Shown in pieces: positions 5,730-6,226 of a DNA stretch of 6,226 nt (positions within the stretch are counted from its first letter, which is position 1; each line of letters opens with the position of its first letter). The translations under genes were made by a program, and so were the position numbers. The DNA lies in NCBI GenBank assembly GCA_934215455.1, contig CAKPZX010000065.1, positions 1-6,226 on the forward strand. Reading direction: 5' to 3'. Under the pieces are notes generated by a model that ran no database searches, was not told where the DNA came from, and saw nothing but the letters and a program-made list of their open reading frames with translations. The stretch is from an uncultured Streptococcus sp. (lineage in GTDB: Bacteria; Bacillota; Bacilli; Lactobacillales; Streptococcaceae).

Positions 5730-6226
5730 ATGAAAGTGTTAAAAAATTACGCCTATAATCTCTCCTACCAGTTACTGGTGATTATCTTGCCGATTATCAC
5801 CACGCCTTATGTGACGCGGGTCTTTAGCTCGAATGACTTGGGGACTTATGGCTACTTCAACTCCATCGTCACCTATTTTATCCTTTTGGCGACCTTGGGA
5901 GTGGCTAACTACGGAACCAAGGAGATTTCAGGACACCGCAAAGACATCCAAAAGAATTTCTGGGGGATTTATACCCTCCAATTGGGAGCGACCTTTGTGT
6001 CCATCATGCTCTATGTCTTGCTGTGCTTGGCGCTACCTTCCATGCAAAACCCTGTGGCCTATATCTTAGGGCTCAGTTTGGTTTCAAAGGGACTCGACAT
6101 CTCCTGGCTCTTTCAGGGGTTAGAGGACTTCCGTAAGATTACGGTTCGGAATATCACGGTCAAACTGGTTGGAGTCATCTCCATCTTCTTGTTTGTCAAA
6201 TCTGCCAATGATCTGTATCTCTATGT
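5730..6226 (+). CDS. wzx: Wzx-type polysaccharide flippase, N-terminal part (partial)
   Basis: From ATG 5730 the frame stays open to the window edge (165 complete codons), so the C-terminal two thirds are missing. The start MKVLKNYAYNLSYQ followed by IILPIITTPYVTRVFSSNDL is typical of Wzx/RfbX flippases of the MOP exporter superfamily, which move undecaprenyl-diphosphate-linked repeat units across the membrane. Hydrophobic, probable transmembrane stretches lie at about 12-31, 40-61, 80-102, 105-125 and 142-157, roughly five of the expected 12-14. The WLFQGLEDFRKITVRN segment (126-141) is the cytoplasmic loop signature common in this family. The only nearby ribosome binding site candidate, GGGGA at 5713-5717, is twelve bases from the start, so translation probably depends on coupling to tarJ. 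Local GC is higher than in the GT2 gene: 30/60 at 5761-5820 and 32/60 at 5881-5940. Close linkage to tarIJ suggests it exports a ribitol-phosphate-containing unit. A TacF-like teichoic acid flippase is the alternative. Confidence 0.9.
   Translation, partial: MKVLKNYAYNLSYQLLVIILPIITTPYVTRVFSSNDLGTYGYFNSIVTYFILLATLGVANYGTKEISGHRKDIQKNFWGIYTLQLGATFVSIMLYVLLCLALPSMQNPVAYILGLSLVSKGLDISWLFQGLEDFRKITVRNITVKLVGVISIFLFVKSANDLYLY

Noticed and set aside
5730..5759. ATGAAA with an 18-base spacer and TATAAT at 5754-5759 as a promoter
   Set aside because: The -35 matches only four of six bases and is the wzx start codon itself. A transcript from here would lack the gene's start, so chance similarity is likelier.
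5833..6069. A 78-codon plus-strand open frame within the last gene
   Set aside because: It is out of frame with the Wzx flippase that reads continuously from 5730 to the window edge, and its translation looks like no protein family.

Overview
The window is the interior of a streptococcal surface-polysaccharide operon. All genes run on the plus strand, at about 40-45% GC by eye, with canonical Gram-positive Shine-Dalgarno sequences and tight or overlapping junctions. The ribitol pair (TarI/TarJ) closely resembles, from memory, the pneumococcal TarI/TarJ proteins. The other genes are standard parts of a Wzx/Wzy-type capsule, receptor polysaccharide or teichoic-acid-like cluster. My best guess is an oral or mitis/sanguinis-group Streptococcus, but no species marker is present.

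Layout. Bases 1-72 hold the last 23 codons of an upstream gene, probably of the LicD phosphotransferase family. Next come a GT26 (WecG/TagA/CpsF) glycosyltransferase at 75-815, a GT4 glycosyltransferase at 790-1875, a non-hydrolysing UDP-GlcNAc 2-epimerase at 1872-2966 and a GT2 glycosyltransferase at 2966-3931. These genes abut or overlap in a chain. A 57-base gap with a perfect AGGAGG ribosome binding site follows. After it come tarI (3989-4696) and tarJ (4698-5723), and then the first 165 codons of a Wzx flippase (5730 to the window edge). No RNA gene, transposon, CRISPR array, convincing promoter or terminator was found.

How the genes fit together. The epimerase makes UDP-ManNAc. The GT26 enzyme is the natural candidate to add ManNAc as the second sugar on an undecaprenyl-diphosphate-linked primer. 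The GT4 and GT2 enzymes would add further sugars whose identity the sequence does not reveal. TarJ reduces ribulose-5-phosphate to ribitol-5-phosphate and TarI converts it to CDP-ribitol. The LicD-family protein at the left edge is a plausible ribitol-phosphate transferase, because that superfamily includes the ribitol-phosphate transferases fukutin and FKRP. Wzx would export the finished repeat unit. The predicted product is therefore a ManNAc- and ribitol-phosphate-containing cell-surface glycan. The initiating sugar-phosphate transferase, the Wzy polymerase and the attachment enzyme are not in the window.

The window is mostly conventional. The points worth a second look are the ribitol module inside a polysaccharide operon, an altered active-site pocket in the GT26 enzyme, an A7 run at the GT26/GT4 overlap, and signs of modular assembly around tarIJ and wzx.
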